Shown: piece by piece, positions 31,148 through 40,793 of the stretch
Numbering within the stretch: position 1 is the stretch's first letter
How the letters are laid out: every line of letters begins with the position of its first letter
NCBI GenBank assembly: GCA_030374735.1
Contig: JASCIV010000005.1
Span: 41,933-105,932, forward strand
Reading direction: 5' to 3'
Source of the DNA: Gracilaria caudata
Taxonomy: Eukaryota > Rhodophyta > Florideophyceae > Gracilariales > Gracilariaceae
Length of the DNA: 64,000 bases
Notes under the pieces: model-generated
What the model was told of the DNA's origin: nothing
The model's database searches: none
What the model saw: only the letters and a program-made list of their open reading frames with translations
Translations under genes and position numbers: made by a program

Positions 31148-31499
31148 TCGGTGGTGTTAAGTTTTGTCTGAATCTCATAGGTACAGTATGAGATTGGTTT
31201 TGCACTTTGTTCTTTGTTCAGAAAGCCGTCATGGAGGCGGTGTCGTTCTATCCTTGGGATTAATTTTATATGACTGGCTCTAAACCTCTTGAGCCTACAT
31301 ACAAGGGTACTTATCGTTGAAATCACATCACGTCGTATCTGTTGCGGACGCATCTCGATCATCAATAGCGCTGCTATCAATATGGAGGAGGTCCACAAGT
31401 CTGCGTGGAGGTTGTCTTTTTTTCGCGCGCTCCGGTAGTCACCTCTGAACGTGTGTACTTGTGATATGTTTGATCATAAATGTTTCTGTTTATATTACA

Positions 31500-31904
31500 C
31501 TAGTTGCAACCGAAAAGTACTCGTTGGTAGAACTCTTCGATGTCGTGCTGCTCAGCGCAGCTCCCTAAACCTAACGGAAACTGCTTTTCTGCAAGCGACA
31601 TGACATGTATTGCAGCAAGTGAAAACCCTTTGATTCGGAACAGGCGAGCCCGGTCGTGCACCAGTTTACATACATCTAGGACAGACTGTCGAGCCACAAT
31701 AGAACTTACTGGCCCTTCAAACCATGGATGTATGTCGGCTTTCAATCGTCCTGAGGGTTCTTGCTGATGGGCCAGCGAAAGACTCGTTGTTCCCTTTTCC
31801 AATACAGTGCACTGATTCAACATGGCGCGAGAACAGTGTGCTGAATCTGACAGAGTTAACGTGAGGCCGTTGACGAACTTGATCGCAAAAACGCACAGCA
31901 GCAT
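31500..31904 (-). CDS. Unrecognised 134-residue open frame
   Basis: Opens with ATG 31904 and ends at 31500. From about residue 28 on the sequence has ordinary protein character (HPWFEGPVSSIVARQSVLDV, RARLFRIKGFSLAAIHVMSL), but I recognise no family. It follows the GYF_2 gene on the same strand with only 47 bp between, so it could be a separate small gene, an alternative 3' exon, or chance. An overlapping minus frame at 31717-32271 runs through the same DNA and argues for caution. Confidence 0.3.
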   Translation of the reverse strand: MLLCVFAIKFVNGLTLTLSDSAHCSRAMLNQCTVLEKGTTSLSLAHQQEPSGRLKADIHPWFEGPVSSIVARQSVLDVCKLVHDRARLFRIKGFSLAAIHVMSLAEKQFPLGLGSCAEQHDIEEFYQRVLFGCN

Positions 31905-31951
31905 CTGGAGTTGACCGAGACTTGTTCGTGCAATTGATAAAGGATACAGAT

Positions 31952-32695
31952 CTAATGAAGAGGTGGTGGAGGGGCTCCAGGAGGGTTATATGATGGATAC
32001 CCCTGAGGAGGATATGGGTTTGGTTGATGTGGATATACGGCGGGCTGTTGTGGATAGCCCGCCGGGGGTGAGGCATACGGTTCACCGCGTTGCGGATTCG
32101 TGTACGGCACAGATTGCTGAGGGTACGGGTTTGGCTGAGGAGCGTCACTCGGAGGCTGTTGCTGTGGATACACAGCTGGTTGCTGCTGCTGCACATATGT
32201 CTGCGGTGTAGCCGAGGGCGGGCCGTAATTCGGCGTGGCTTCAGGAGTCTGGTGTGCCGGGATGTACGCATTTGGTGGCGGCGGTGGAGGAGAAGAAGGA
32301 GCGATGTCAGAATGAGACGAGGAGGCAGAGTCAGCAGAGTGTTGCGGACTAGCGGTCGGCTGCTGCTGTTCCTGTGGTGGCTGTGGTAGCGGCGGTTGCT
32401 TAAGCACGAGAGCGTCTGCTTCGAGCTGGCGGACCACAGGGTCCGGCAACTGATCCATGCGACGCCACTCCATCAGTCGCACACGACGGGAGCTGTTGGG
32501 TCGATCTGCGTTGGGAAAGATGCGTTCATTCGTCCATAACAACACGTCTGCCGGCAGTTGACTCTCGGCGTACAGCCGCACGATGGTGGCGCGTGTGTAG
32601 GGCCCCTCTCGCATAGGCTGTCGGTCCACCGAGTGAGAGGAGGCGGGTTTCAACACGAACCATACCGGCTGCGGCTTCTTGCGGAACAGGCCCAT
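31952..32695 (-). CDS. GYF_2-domain protein with Pro/Gln/Tyr-rich tail
   Basis: 247 residues from ATG 32695; the frame further upstream opens with TTG. Residues ~9-75 form a GYF_2 fold: PVWFVLKPASS, EGPYTRATIVRLYAESQLPA and DVLLWTNERIFP, with the Gly-Pro-Tyr and Trp positions of the family. Such domains bind proline-rich peptides. The remaining ~150 residues are low complexity, with repeats of the type PQQPAVYPQQQP, YPPQGYPSYNPPG and a poly-Pro run. This tail resembles the flexible PxY-rich tails of RNA-granule and vesicle proteins, but I do not infer a pathway. It is divergent from the B55 gene. Confidence 0.65.
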   Translation of the reverse strand: MGLFRKKPQPVWFVLKPASSHSVDRQPMREGPYTRATIVRLYAESQLPADVLLWTNERIFPNADRPNSSRRVRLMEWRRMDQLPDPVVRQLEADALVLKQPPLPQPPQEQQQPTASPQHSADSASSSHSDIAPSSPPPPPPNAYIPAHQTPEATPNYGPPSATPQTYVQQQQPAVYPQQQPPSDAPQPNPYPQQSVPYTNPQRGEPYASPPAGYPQQPAVYPHQPNPYPPQGYPSYNPPGAPPPPLH

Positions 32696-33511
32696 GATAA
32701 AGCGGGGCGGGGTTTGCGCGGGCAAGGCGTTGGGCGAGTGTTGGGCGTGGAGGGCGGGAAGCGATGGAGGCGGCGCTTGAAAAGAACCGGGCGAAGGGGG
32801 CGTCTGTAGGGGAGATGGGCAGCAGGGAAGCGCGGCCTTGCTGGCGCGCTCAGGCGCGACTTAGGACGAGCACCTGACCAATGGCGACGAGAGACCTCGA
32901 GCGCGGCAACGAGGGTAAATTGGGGCTGTTCCGCTGGCGTTGACTGTCAACGGCCGCCACCTCAGCAGCTGCAGACCTTCGCCACGTGTCCAGCACACAT
33001 ACACGAAGGCGAGAAAGGGCTGTAAAGTGGGCCAGCTGACAGCAGACAAGGGTTGTGGCGCTGTCCGCGCGTAGCGCGCTGACGTGCGTCGCACGTGCGC
33101 GGAAACGGCGGCGCGCGCAGAACGCACGCTCGTGCGAAGCACGTGCGCGTGCATGCATTCCGCCTCTGTACAGCACACACGTTGCAACGGTCTGTAATGC
33201 GCCGGCTGTAAGCGTGCGCGTCGTGAGATGGTGCTTTCGTGCTCGAGCGCGACTAAGCTTGTCGTGCGCGGGTCTAGGCACAACCTCGCCTACCGCTCGG
33301 CTCCCGCGGACGTAACGCCCTCTGCCCTCCACCCCCCACCCCCGCCATCGTACCAACTTCAGCTGCGTCATTGCCCCTCGCGGCGCGGTTCGGTCAGTGC
33401 ACTGCGGCGGAGCTTTTTGCGTTTTGAGTGGCGCTTTCTGCGCGAGAGTCGCCTTTGTGCGGCGTCTGCTTTTCGCGCGAGTATCCGCCAACGAGCCCGA
33501 CTTGGTTGCCC
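32696..33511. promoter_or_regulatory. Divergent GYF_2 / B55 upstream region with three CACGTG sites
   Basis: 816 bp between two start codons, GC-rich. CACGTG (G-box/E-box) occurs at 32983-32988, 33092-33097 and 33140-33145. Long frames here on both strands are compositional. Three sites in 163 bp is more than expected by chance. Confidence 0.4.
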
Positions 33512-35398
33512 ATGGATGTGGGCTTCTCTAGTACCGATACCGACTCGCTGTATGACGAGAGTTTGGATAGACCTATTACCAGCATGCGTCGACCTTCGTC
33601 GGATGGAGCCCATGTCCGCCCTCTCTCCCCGCCATCTGCTGCGCGCGCCGGCTCGCATCCGTTGCGCTTCATGTTTGCTCAGGCTTTTGGTGAACGAATG
33701 AATGCCGCTATGCCACCGCCTTCACTTTCGTCTGCGGCTACTTCTGCTTCTTCCATTTCTCTTGATACCGCGCTCACACGGCAGCATCAGCAACAACAAA
33801 ACCAAGAGCAGAGTGAACTTCATCCACGCGCACCACCCCAATTTCTGCAACAGCTGCCTCAGCCTCAGCCTAACATTCCCGCCGTGTCTGAAAGCGACAT
33901 CATCTCTTCCATACGTTTCAACAATGATTCGGACATGCTTGCTGCAGGCGACCGTGCCGGTCGTATTGTTATCTTGAAACGAATGCGACGGAAACGTCCC
34001 CCAACACCTCCACGCTCCCCATCGCCTCAAAGAGAGTCCTCAATGCCGAAAGCACCCGAGTTTCGGTTCTGGACCCAGTTTCAGTCCCATCATCCCGAAT
34101 TCGACTACCTCAAGAGTATGGAGATTGAAGAGAAGATCAGTCAAATACGTTGGTGCCGACCAGCTGCTACCTCGCATCGGCTGCTCGCTACCAACGATAA
34201 GACAATCAAACTTTGGAGCCTCTACGAGAAGGAAGTCACTACTCTGGCTACATTACATCATCCGACATTGAGCTCCCGTTCGTCCTCGGCGTCCTTAAAA
34301 TCCCATCCCTCATCGCGTTCCTCATCCCCTTCATCCACTTCAAGTACCTCGTCCTCTTCTACCTCTGATTGGTCCATCCCCTCCAATGCATCTAATCCTT
34401 CGCATCGTGCCAAGTATCAGCCAGGTTCCGCCTGGACTATGCGTGCAATGCAAGCTGATTCTATGGCAAAGTTTGTTACCGATCCGTCAACACTAACAAT
34501 GCCACCTTTGCAACACCAAGGCCGTTTCATCACTGCCACACCTCGTCGTTCGTTCAGCTCAGCCCATTCGTACCACATAAATTCAATCTCGCTCAACTCG
34601 GATGAGGAGACGTTTCTGTCAGCGGATGATCTTCGTGTCAACCTTTGGAACCTTGAACGGCAGGGACAGGGTTTCAACGTGCTGGACTTGAAGCCAACCA
34701 ACGTGGAGGACCTTACTGAGGTGGTTACGTGTGCTGTGTTTCATCCGCGTCATTGTCACCTATTTGTGCACTCTACTTCCCGCGGCATTGTTCGGCTGTG
34801 CGACTTGAGGCAGTCTGCTTTATGCGACAACTGGTCGAAGATGTTCACGCTTCCACCTGAGAACACACGACGTAATTCTTTCTTTTCGGAAATCATTGCA
34901 TCTATCTCTGATGTGAAGTTTTCCCCAGACGGGCGGTACTTTCTCACGAGAGACTATATGAACCTGAGACTGTGGGACATCAATATGGAGCGAGCACCAG
35001 TGTTGGTGATCCCTGTTCAAGAGCACCTGCGAGCTCGGTTTTGTGACCTGTACGAGAATGATTGCATTTTTGACAAGTTTCAATGTTCGTTTTCTAGTGA
35101 TGGCGGATCACTGCTTACTGGAAGCTACAATTCGTTGTTTCAGGCGTATTCTGCATATGACGGCATCGGCACTGCTGTTGAGGCTAGCGTGGAGTTTGTT
35201 TCGGGTATATCTCCACGTCATCGATATACAGCTGAAGGGCTGTCTGTTGATCGGCATCGGCACTCTAGTGCAGCAGAACTTGTTGATCCGAACAGGCGGG
35301 TGATGTTCCTGCATGCTTCACCGACTGAGCCACTTGCTGCTGTAGCGGCTGGACCTGCCGTATATCTGTTTTGTGGGACTAACGGCAAGGCAGATTAG
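33512..35398 (+). CDS. Protein phosphatase 2A regulatory subunit B55
   Basis: A 628-residue WD40 propeller of the PP2A B/PR55 family, which directs PP2A to mitotic and other substrates. The frame opens upstream with GTG; I take ATG 33512 (MDVGFSSTDTDSL). After ~125 disordered Ser/Gln-rich residues the family core begins: DIISSIRFNNDSDMLAAGDR and GRIVILKR, followed by FQSHHPEFDYLKSMEIEEKI, where B55 proteins have the same F-x-SHEPEFDYLKSLEIEEKI-type sequence. Later landmarks are DLKPTNVEDLTEVVTCA, FHPRHCHLFVHSTSRG, FFSEIIASISDVKFSPDG and RYFLTRDY. It is longer than the human protein (~450) because of the N-terminal extension and a Ser-rich loop of ~60 residues (SSRSSSASLKSHPSSRSSSP) between blades. 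The identification is secure. Confidence 0.93.
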   Translation: MDVGFSSTDTDSLYDESLDRPITSMRRPSSDGAHVRPLSPPSAARAGSHPLRFMFAQAFGERMNAAMPPPSLSSAATSASSISLDTALTRQHQQQQNQEQSELHPRAPPQFLQQLPQPQPNIPAVSESDIISSIRFNNDSDMLAAGDRAGRIVILKRMRRKRPPTPPRSPSPQRESSMPKAPEFRFWTQFQSHHPEFDYLKSMEIEEKISQIRWCRPAATSHRLLATNDKTIKLWSLYEKEVTTLATLHHPTLSSRSSSASLKSHPSSRSSSPSSTSSTSSSSTSDWSIPSNASNPSHRAKYQPGSAWTMRAMQADSMAKFVTDPSTLTMPPLQHQGRFITATPRRSFSSAHSYHINSISLNSDEETFLSADDLRVNLWNLERQGQGFNVLDLKPTNVEDLTEVVTCAVFHPRHCHLFVHSTSRGIVRLCDLRQSALCDNWSKMFTLPPENTRRNSFFSEIIASISDVKFSPDGRYFLTRDYMNLRLWDINMERAPVLVIPVQEHLRARFCDLYENDCIFDKFQCSFSSDGGSLLTGSYNSLFQAYSAYDGIGTAVEASVEFVSGISPRHRYTAEGLSVDRHRHSSAAELVDPNRRVMFLHASPTEPLAAVAAGPAVYLFCGTNGKAD

Positions 35399-36068
35399 TT
35401 GCTGTTGGTTTGGTCTGATCTTTTGTTGCTCGCTTGTTCTATTTGGTGTAGAGAGACAGAATGACGTTATTAACAATTTTACCGCTACTATTACTATTAC
35501 TTGTAGCTGCGTATTGCAATCATTGCATGGAGGTGGAAAGAGGGAAGGGAAGATTGCCTGCTGGGGACCCGGGAAGTGAAGCTTTTCTTTTGTGTTGCGC
35601 GATGGATTGGAGCGATATTGCTTCGCCTATCGTGTGTGTCAGGGAACGGTAGAGTAGGGGGGGTGGCGGGGGAGGGCTTGGGAGGCGGGAGGGGTGGGAG
35701 TGGGGAGGATGGTCAGGGGCGGGACTGGGGGAGAGTTTAGGAATAGGTAGATTTGAGTATAGATGATTTGTTGAGAAGATATGGGTGAGATGTGAGTTGG
35801 ATTCTGGGCTTTGAAGGAGACTCGGACATCATATTAACGTTTGGTGGAGCAGACCAAAGCGAACTGTGTGGAGGGGATTGTGAATTGGGACTGACTCAAT
35901 AATCGTAATTATAACACACGTTACTAAAGTGCCGATACATGTATTGAGCACATATATGTCGCGTATCCGACATTCTCAAAGCAGGGGGGGAGGGTTCGAT
36001 TTTGAAGGAAATGCTGTGCTTTATTGTGCGTTACTAGTGTGCGTCGACTTGTTAGACATGTTGTGCAT
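35399..36068. other. Intergenic with a strongly G-rich tract
   Basis: 670 bp between the convergent B55 and Cox17 genes. 35655-35735 is almost all G with scattered A/T on the plus strand and holds many runs of three or more G. No gene is seen. Confidence 0.6.
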
Positions 36069-36323
36069 TCACACATTGAAACCTTCTCTTCTTAAACACT
36101 GCTTATGAGCCTCTATAAAAGACTTGCACGCTTCTTCGCCATTGAGAACGATACATTCGTCACGAGCTTTCTTTGTTTCTGGGCAAGCGCAGCATATCTT
36201 TTTAGTGGGTTTGAGCTGTTGTGGCTGTTGCTTTTGTTGGAGTTCGGATGGTGTCCATAGCAAACTTGAGATTGGGCCCAACTGAACGGGAGTTGGGGAA
36301 GGGTTTGCGGAAGAGGTTGTCAT
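36069..36323 (-). CDS. COX17: Cytochrome c oxidase copper chaperone Cox17
   Basis: 84 residues from ATG 36323; the longer frame upstream opens with GTG. The C-terminal half is unmistakable: [17 protein letters not shown], then [17 protein letters not shown]. The copper site is C44-C45 of CCxC, and the twin Cx9C pairs are C47/C57 and C66/C76. Cox17 carries Cu(I) in the mitochondrial intermembrane space to Sco1 and Cox11 for assembly of complex IV. Residues 1-40 are Ser/Pro/Gln-rich and longer than in yeast or human (62-69 residues in all). The gene is head to head with the WD40 gene, 295 bp between starts. Confidence 0.93.
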   Translation of the reverse strand: MTTSSANPSPTPVQLGPISSLLWTPSELQQKQQPQQLKPTKKICCACPETKKARDECIVLNGEEACKSFIEAHKQCLRREGFNV

Positions 36324-36618
36324 ATTTTTTGAAGGTTCGGGAGGAGGATGGGGGAGGAGAATTGGAAGATGGAAGATGTGGGGTGGCGTCTTGAGACTGG
36401 TCACGACGGCGGCCGACGTCGAGAACCTTCAATTTCGCAAAGGTAGGATGCGAAGGATCATGCCGCTGCAATCAGCAATGTTGAGCACAATGATGCGTTT
36501 GGGACGTACACGTATTACAGCGACCACGCCATTCAGGAACTGGTAGACTTCAAGAGGGAAAATGGTGAGCAGATTGCTTGCGCGTGGAACATGATGCACA
36601 CATGTGCGCCGCCGAGCT

Positions 36619-37653
36619 ATGACCAAGCGGCAACGCCCTCAGGCCAGAGCGGTTCTGCGGGGACACACGGCGCCAATCACGTCACTGAGATTCCAGAAGA
36701 GCGACGACACAGCGCATATACTGTACAGCGGCGATGAGAATGGCAACGTCAGGTTGTGGGATTGTCGATATGAGGAAACTGTGTTACTGCACAACAGACA
36801 TAGGGCAGTGGAAGAATCGGCTGTGCTGACGATTTTGCAAGATGAATGCGACGTTGGCAACGTGCTTGTGCAGTACAAATGCGGCGTTGTGACCAGATTG
36901 GACGTTGAGTACGGCGTGCGATTGAATGATTTTGATGCCTGGAGTGTTAAGAATGTGCAGATTGTAAAAGGAGATTTTCGTTTTGATGGATATCAGAAAC
37001 ATGCAGTTTTGAGCAACGGTTTTTGTAGCATTTGTTACGTGGGAAGAGCGCTTTGGGCTGGAGCTTGTGGTGATGGTGATCAAGTAGCACTTCTTCACGA
37101 CGACCGTGAGAAAGTAACGATGCAAAAGCAGCTGAAAATCGGCAGCGATATGAAAAAGAAGGGAATGGTAATGAGTATTTGTAAATGCCAACAAGACATA
37201 ATCACAGCTTACGAAGATGGTTCTATAGCAACATGGGATTTGCGTCGTTGTGAACGTCCGAGAAACAGCGTGAAAGTAGCACCTGATGCGATCACAAGCG
37301 TTGCAGGCAGTCCATTCGGAAGGGTTGGCGCGGCGATTGGCGCGTTCGATAAGGTTGTGGCGGTGGCTGATGTGAGTGAGACTAACGCTAAGATCGTTGA
37401 ACAGGTGGAGTTGAGAGGTGGTGGTGGCAGTCAAATCGTGTGGAGACGAGATGGACGCACGCTTGCTACCGGCGGTTGGGACGGTGCTGTTCGCGTCTGG
37501 GACGGCAGGCGAAAGGCTGGACGATTACTGCGGCCGATTTGTTCATTGCGATGGCATGATTCAAGTGTAAGTTGCGTCGATTATAGCTGGGATTGTGAAT
37601 TACTTGCAAGTGGTGGTCGTGATTGCTGCATAGTGCTATGGAACGCGCTGTGA
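36619..37653 (+). CDS. WD40 protein, GNB1L / ASTRA-associated protein 1-like
   Basis: 344 residues from ATG 36619; five more codons upstream open with GTG. Recognisable WD repeats are VLRGHTAPITSLRF...GNVRLWDCR at the N-terminus, DIITAYEDGSIATWDLR in the middle, and TLATGGWDGAVRVWDGR and ELLASGGRDCCIVLWNAL at the end; intervening blades are degenerate. Length, the two strong terminal repeats and the weak middle match GNB1L/Asa1, which works with the TELO2-TTI1-TTI2 complex in maturation of PIKK kinases. That function is inferred from overall resemblance and is moderately secure; a different single-propeller WD40 protein is possible. A short upstream frame (ATG 36602) ends at the TGA overlapping the main ATG. 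Confidence 0.7.
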   Translation: MTKRQRPQARAVLRGHTAPITSLRFQKSDDTAHILYSGDENGNVRLWDCRYEETVLLHNRHRAVEESAVLTILQDECDVGNVLVQYKCGVVTRLDVEYGVRLNDFDAWSVKNVQIVKGDFRFDGYQKHAVLSNGFCSICYVGRALWAGACGDGDQVALLHDDREKVTMQKQLKIGSDMKKKGMVMSICKCQQDIITAYEDGSIATWDLRRCERPRNSVKVAPDAITSVAGSPFGRVGAAIGAFDKVVAVADVSETNAKIVEQVELRGGGGSQIVWRRDGRTLATGGWDGAVRVWDGRRKAGRLLRPICSLRWHDSSVSCVDYSWDCELLASGGRDCCIVLWNAL

Positions 37654-37694
37654 AAGAGCACGGTGTTCATCAACAGATAGTTTATTGCACAGGA

Positions 37695-37922
37695 TTAAGC
37701 GGCGGCCAACAGCGCGCTGGTGAACTTGAGACCAGTGTGAGAAGCTGCTGGGCGGTCGCGACGAAACCTCCAGAACGACCTATGCGTGCGCGGCGATGAG
37801 ACGCTCGAATCGAGGCGAGACAGCGCGCGTTGCCGTGTGGTTGAGGAAGGTAAAGGAGCGGCGATGACAGCGACAACAAAGACAGCCAAGATGAACAACG
37901 GAAGCTTCGACAGCCGGGCCAT
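37695..37922 (-). CDS. Putative small secreted protein
   Basis: 75 residues from ATG 37922. Residues 1-22 form a textbook signal peptide (MARLSKLPLFILAVFVVAVI, then Ala-Ala before Pro). The rest is basic and Ser/Arg-rich with no cysteine and no known domain. TATTATAC lies about 50 bp upstream on the minus strand. The 3' end is 41 bp from the end of the convergent WD40 gene. The signal peptide is the only evidence that it is real. Confidence 0.4.
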   Translation of the reverse strand: MARLSKLPLFILAVFVVAVIAAPLPSSTTRQRALSRLDSSVSSPRTHRSFWRFRRDRPAASHTGLKFTSALLAAA

Positions 37923-38261
37923 TTGTGACTTGATGCGGAACGAGAAGGAAAATAGAGAGACGTATAATAGAGGAACGGGGCGAGGGGAGCAGACAGTGGC
38001 AGACGAAGAGGAGTTCGGTGCGCGGTTCGGGCAGTGAGATTGGGCAATGGGCGAGAGCTGGCGCGTTTATATATCTTATCGGAGGCGCGCGCGCACACAG
38101 TGCGCGGCGCACACGTGCGAGAGCGCTTTTTTGGGTTGCGAGTTGGATGGAATCTGGAATTGGACGCGTGCCACGTGCTGCAAGCGGCGCGCAACCTGGC
38201 TCAATAACGAGCAATCACATGCGCTGATCCGTAGACGTCAGCACAGCTGCGGCTCCCACAG

Positions 38262-38511
38262 CTACAGCAGCTTGTGCTTCCCGACGTCACGTTGACGTTG
38301 CTCGCTCCACTCGGGCTTCGCGTGGCGACTGCAGTCGAAGTTCATGTAGAAAAGGTCGTCTGGAATCAAGTCAGGCGCGGAATTCATCCTGCGAAGCTTC
38401 TGCTTGTCGTTTGTTTCGGCGCTGGATGGGTTGAGCGTTGCCAGGATTTGACCCATGATCGTGAACCACTGCTTCATGCGTTGTGCCAGCTGTGTGGCTG
38501 CTTGAGCGGCG
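38262..38511 (-). CDS. 3' exon of an unrecognised gene (partial)
   Basis: The minus-strand frame ending at 38262 has good protein character from AAQAATQLAQRMKQWFTIMG through MNSAPDLIPDDLFYMNFDC. No in-frame ATG precedes this part. Instead the upstream DNA reads like the end of an intron: TTACTAAACG (branch-point-like TACTAA), a TTGTTTTCTCTCG pyrimidine tract and GCGCAG, with the exon starting at 38511. I could not place the first exon. If unspliced, the protein would start at MKQWFTIMG (71 residues). I do not recognise the family. Confidence 0.45.
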
Positions 38512-38803
38512 CTGCGCGTGTACGAGAGAAAACAACCAGACGTTAGACGTTTAGTAAGGCTTGGGCACTGCTGGTGCAGATGGGCATTGTCGTTTCCTGC
38601 GCTGCGTGCCTGATTTCTCTGCGGCGTGTTGTCAGTCTGTGATAGATAGTTCGGTATGATGCAACCGCTGCGATGCAACCGCTCGCGTTGAGCAAAGCTT
38701 ATGTGAACGAGCCTTCAATTGCAACTGACTGTTCACTTGTGAGAAATCAATCCAACAAATGCATTTTGCAGCCACGTCGCACAACGGCGAACGAAGAAGT
38801 ACA

Positions 38804-39784
38804 TCACGTACAGCTTGCCACCAGACCGTATGCATCCGGCCTACGTTGAATGTTCGAGAATCCCGCTTTCTGTAGCCTATCCACAATTCCGCGGTACAAT
38901 CTTCCGCTCTCGCGACTGTTCGGATCACCGACGTAATGAAATAGCGTGCCACTACGTGTACACACCCGACGCAGTTGCTCATAGAACGACAAAGAGTACA
39001 AATCGCCGCCCAAAACGCGCGCCGGCGGGTCATGAATGATAACATCGAACGACTTGTCATGCAATGTAGGCAGAACACAAGTAGCATCCGCGCAAATCGA
39101 GTCGATAAGCGGCTCGCTAAACAGCGCGCGCGACCAAGGGTTCCGTCGCGCGATAGCCAGAACCACGGGATCAAGCTCTATGGTTGTGACCTGCGTGACA
39201 TCCGCGCAACGCGCCGCGGCCATCGCCGTATAACCCAAGCCCGTACACACATCCAAAACGCGCCCACGCACGCAGCCAATCGCCGTCATCTTGCGTGCCG
39301 TGTCCGCACCCGGATCAACGCTCTTCACGCGATGCATGGTGAAGCCCGCCAAGAGCAACGTGGGCGGCGCGGCCGGCGCAACGGGCATCAGCGACGCCAC
39401 GCGGTTCGTGAGCTCGCTCATGTCCACAATCTTCTCGCAGCTGCCGTCCGCAAACACCTCGTACGCGCCGGCGCTGTTGCGCTTGCACAGCTTCTGCAGC
39501 CGCTGCCAGGAGAGCAGCGGGTGCGCGTGTGGCGCGTGTGACACGCCGGCGTGATTGACGGTGACGTGCTGTAGGGAGGAGCGACCCAGGTCGACTGCGA
39601 AGGGGCCCTCATGTGTGGTGAGCTGCTCGGTGGCGCAAGCGCGCAGCGATAGGAGCTTTTGCGCCTCGAAGTGCGACAGTACCAGCGCTGGAGACACGGG
39701 CGCGCAGCAGCGCGGGACGCGGCGCGAACACAGGGACACGCGTTGTGTGGGCGTGGGCGGTAACGATGCGGGCAGCACGAACAT
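38804..39784 (-). CDS. Archaeal-type (COG2521-like) SAM methyltransferase, probably plastid-targeted
   Basis: 326 residues from ATG 39784; the same frame also has an ATG at 39979 and opens with TTG at 40036. I prefer 39784 because the protein then begins MFVLPASLPPTPTQRV, a red-algal-type transit peptide with early Phe. The C-terminal 190 residues are a class I methyltransferase: RGRVLDVCTGLGYTAMAAAR (SAM site), TTIELDPVVLAIARRNPWS, FDVIIHDPPAR and LYSLSFYEQLRRVCTRSG. The DPPAR active-site motif and the LNPWS-type acidic loop closely resemble a family of predicted methyltransferases found mainly in archaea and some cyanobacteria (COG2521). The substrate is unknown. Transfer, or inheritance via the plastid ancestor, is inference. 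Confidence 0.7.
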   Translation of the reverse strand: MFVLPASLPPTPTQRVSLCSRRVPRCCAPVSPALVLSHFEAQKLLSLRACATEQLTTHEGPFAVDLGRSSLQHVTVNHAGVSHAPHAHPLLSWQRLQKLCKRNSAGAYEVFADGSCEKIVDMSELTNRVASLMPVAPAAPPTLLLAGFTMHRVKSVDPGADTARKMTAIGCVRGRVLDVCTGLGYTAMAAARCADVTQVTTIELDPVVLAIARRNPWSRALFSEPLIDSICADATCVLPTLHDKSFDVIIHDPPARVLGGDLYSLSFYEQLRRVCTRSGTLFHYVGDPNSRESGRLYRGIVDRLQKAGFSNIQRRPDAYGLVASCT

Positions 39785-39979
39785 AGCACGCGGCGGCGGC
39801 GGCAGAGGCAAGCACACTGCGTTGGAGAGAGCAGTTGACGCGGTAGAAAGGTTAAGGCGCACCCGGCGGCAACACAAAGTGCCTCTGCGAACACACACGT
39901 TGAGCACCTTAACCTCATTTTTCAGATTGGCATGATCTGCCTCGTTAGCAACGTCATCAGCTGACGTACCTTCGTACAT

Positions 39980-40744
39980 AACTGTAGCTCGCTCGAATGT
40001 TATCTCACGAATTCGTCTGCCCACTGCGCAACGCAATGATTGCCCGCCGTTATTTCAGCAAACCTCCTGTCACCGCATCCACGGACGTACCTGCCGCAGC
40101 GAGGCATCCTGCCTTGTTCAACAGCTCTATGCTTCACTTTCAAATCCCCACCTCAGCAGACGAGTTGCACCCTTCGCGCGAGCTGTCAAAGAACAGCGAT
40201 CAGATGCGATTGACATATTCGATCCGACTCTCCCGTTGGCCAAACTGGGTGCTTTCTGTGTCCACATCTAATTTTTGTGCGTCGTAGAGTCCATGATGCT
40301 CTGTTACGAGCAGTTACGAGCAGTTCGAAAATTTTTTGCACAACGTCGTCATTGGAAAGTTGACACCACCATAGAAGGCAGGGGAGGGCATCTTTGCATG
40401 CGGAGATGCTTTCCGTGACTGCATGCACGACACTTTACATGTGTCGTAACCGAGAATATTGCTGTCGGACTACCCTTGTAGTTGAACAGTGAATAGCCCA
40501 GCCGTCACGTTGAGCAAAGCAAATGTATTGCTTGAAAGCCAGCCTTGGTCAACATAGAACTGTAAACGCGATTTTTATGTCTTTAGCGAAGTCAGCTAAC
40601 AGCATTAACTTCGAGAGTGTATCACAAAAGGTCTGACTGGGTATGCTATAACTGGGAGCGTTGAGCTCACATGAGTATACGATCAACTGCAGAAGGTATG
40701 CGAAACGTATAGTGTCATCAAAGGGACTGATGCAAGGTATGAAC
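39980..40744. other. Intergenic, no gene seen
   Basis: Between the methyltransferase gene and a foldback repeat. Short frames only; the 96-codon plus frame at 39997-40287 has no recognisable domain. Confidence 0.45.
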
Positions 40745-40793
40745 TAAGTTACATACTATGGAACTTTCAGAACGTTCCATAGTATGAAACTTA
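40745..40793. repeat. 20-bp inverted repeat, 9-nt loop
   Basis: Arms 40745-40764 and 40774-40793 match at 19 of 20 positions; the inner 13 bp (catactatggaac / gttccatagtatg) are perfect. It sits just outside the left end of the putative terminal-inverted-repeat element at 40803. Confidence 0.75.

Noticed and set aside
32850..33491. A 213-codon minus frame in the GYF_2/B55 spacer
   Set aside because: GC-rich, Arg/Ala/Ser-biased, no motif, overlaps other open frames on both strands and the B55 promoter.
36429..36626. A 65-codon minus frame and an opposing plus frame upstream of the WD40 gene, both with protein-like composition
   Set aside because: They are antisense to each other in a 295-bp divergent spacer, neither has a family motif, and neither is in frame with the WD40 protein. 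A short unannotated exon cannot be excluded.
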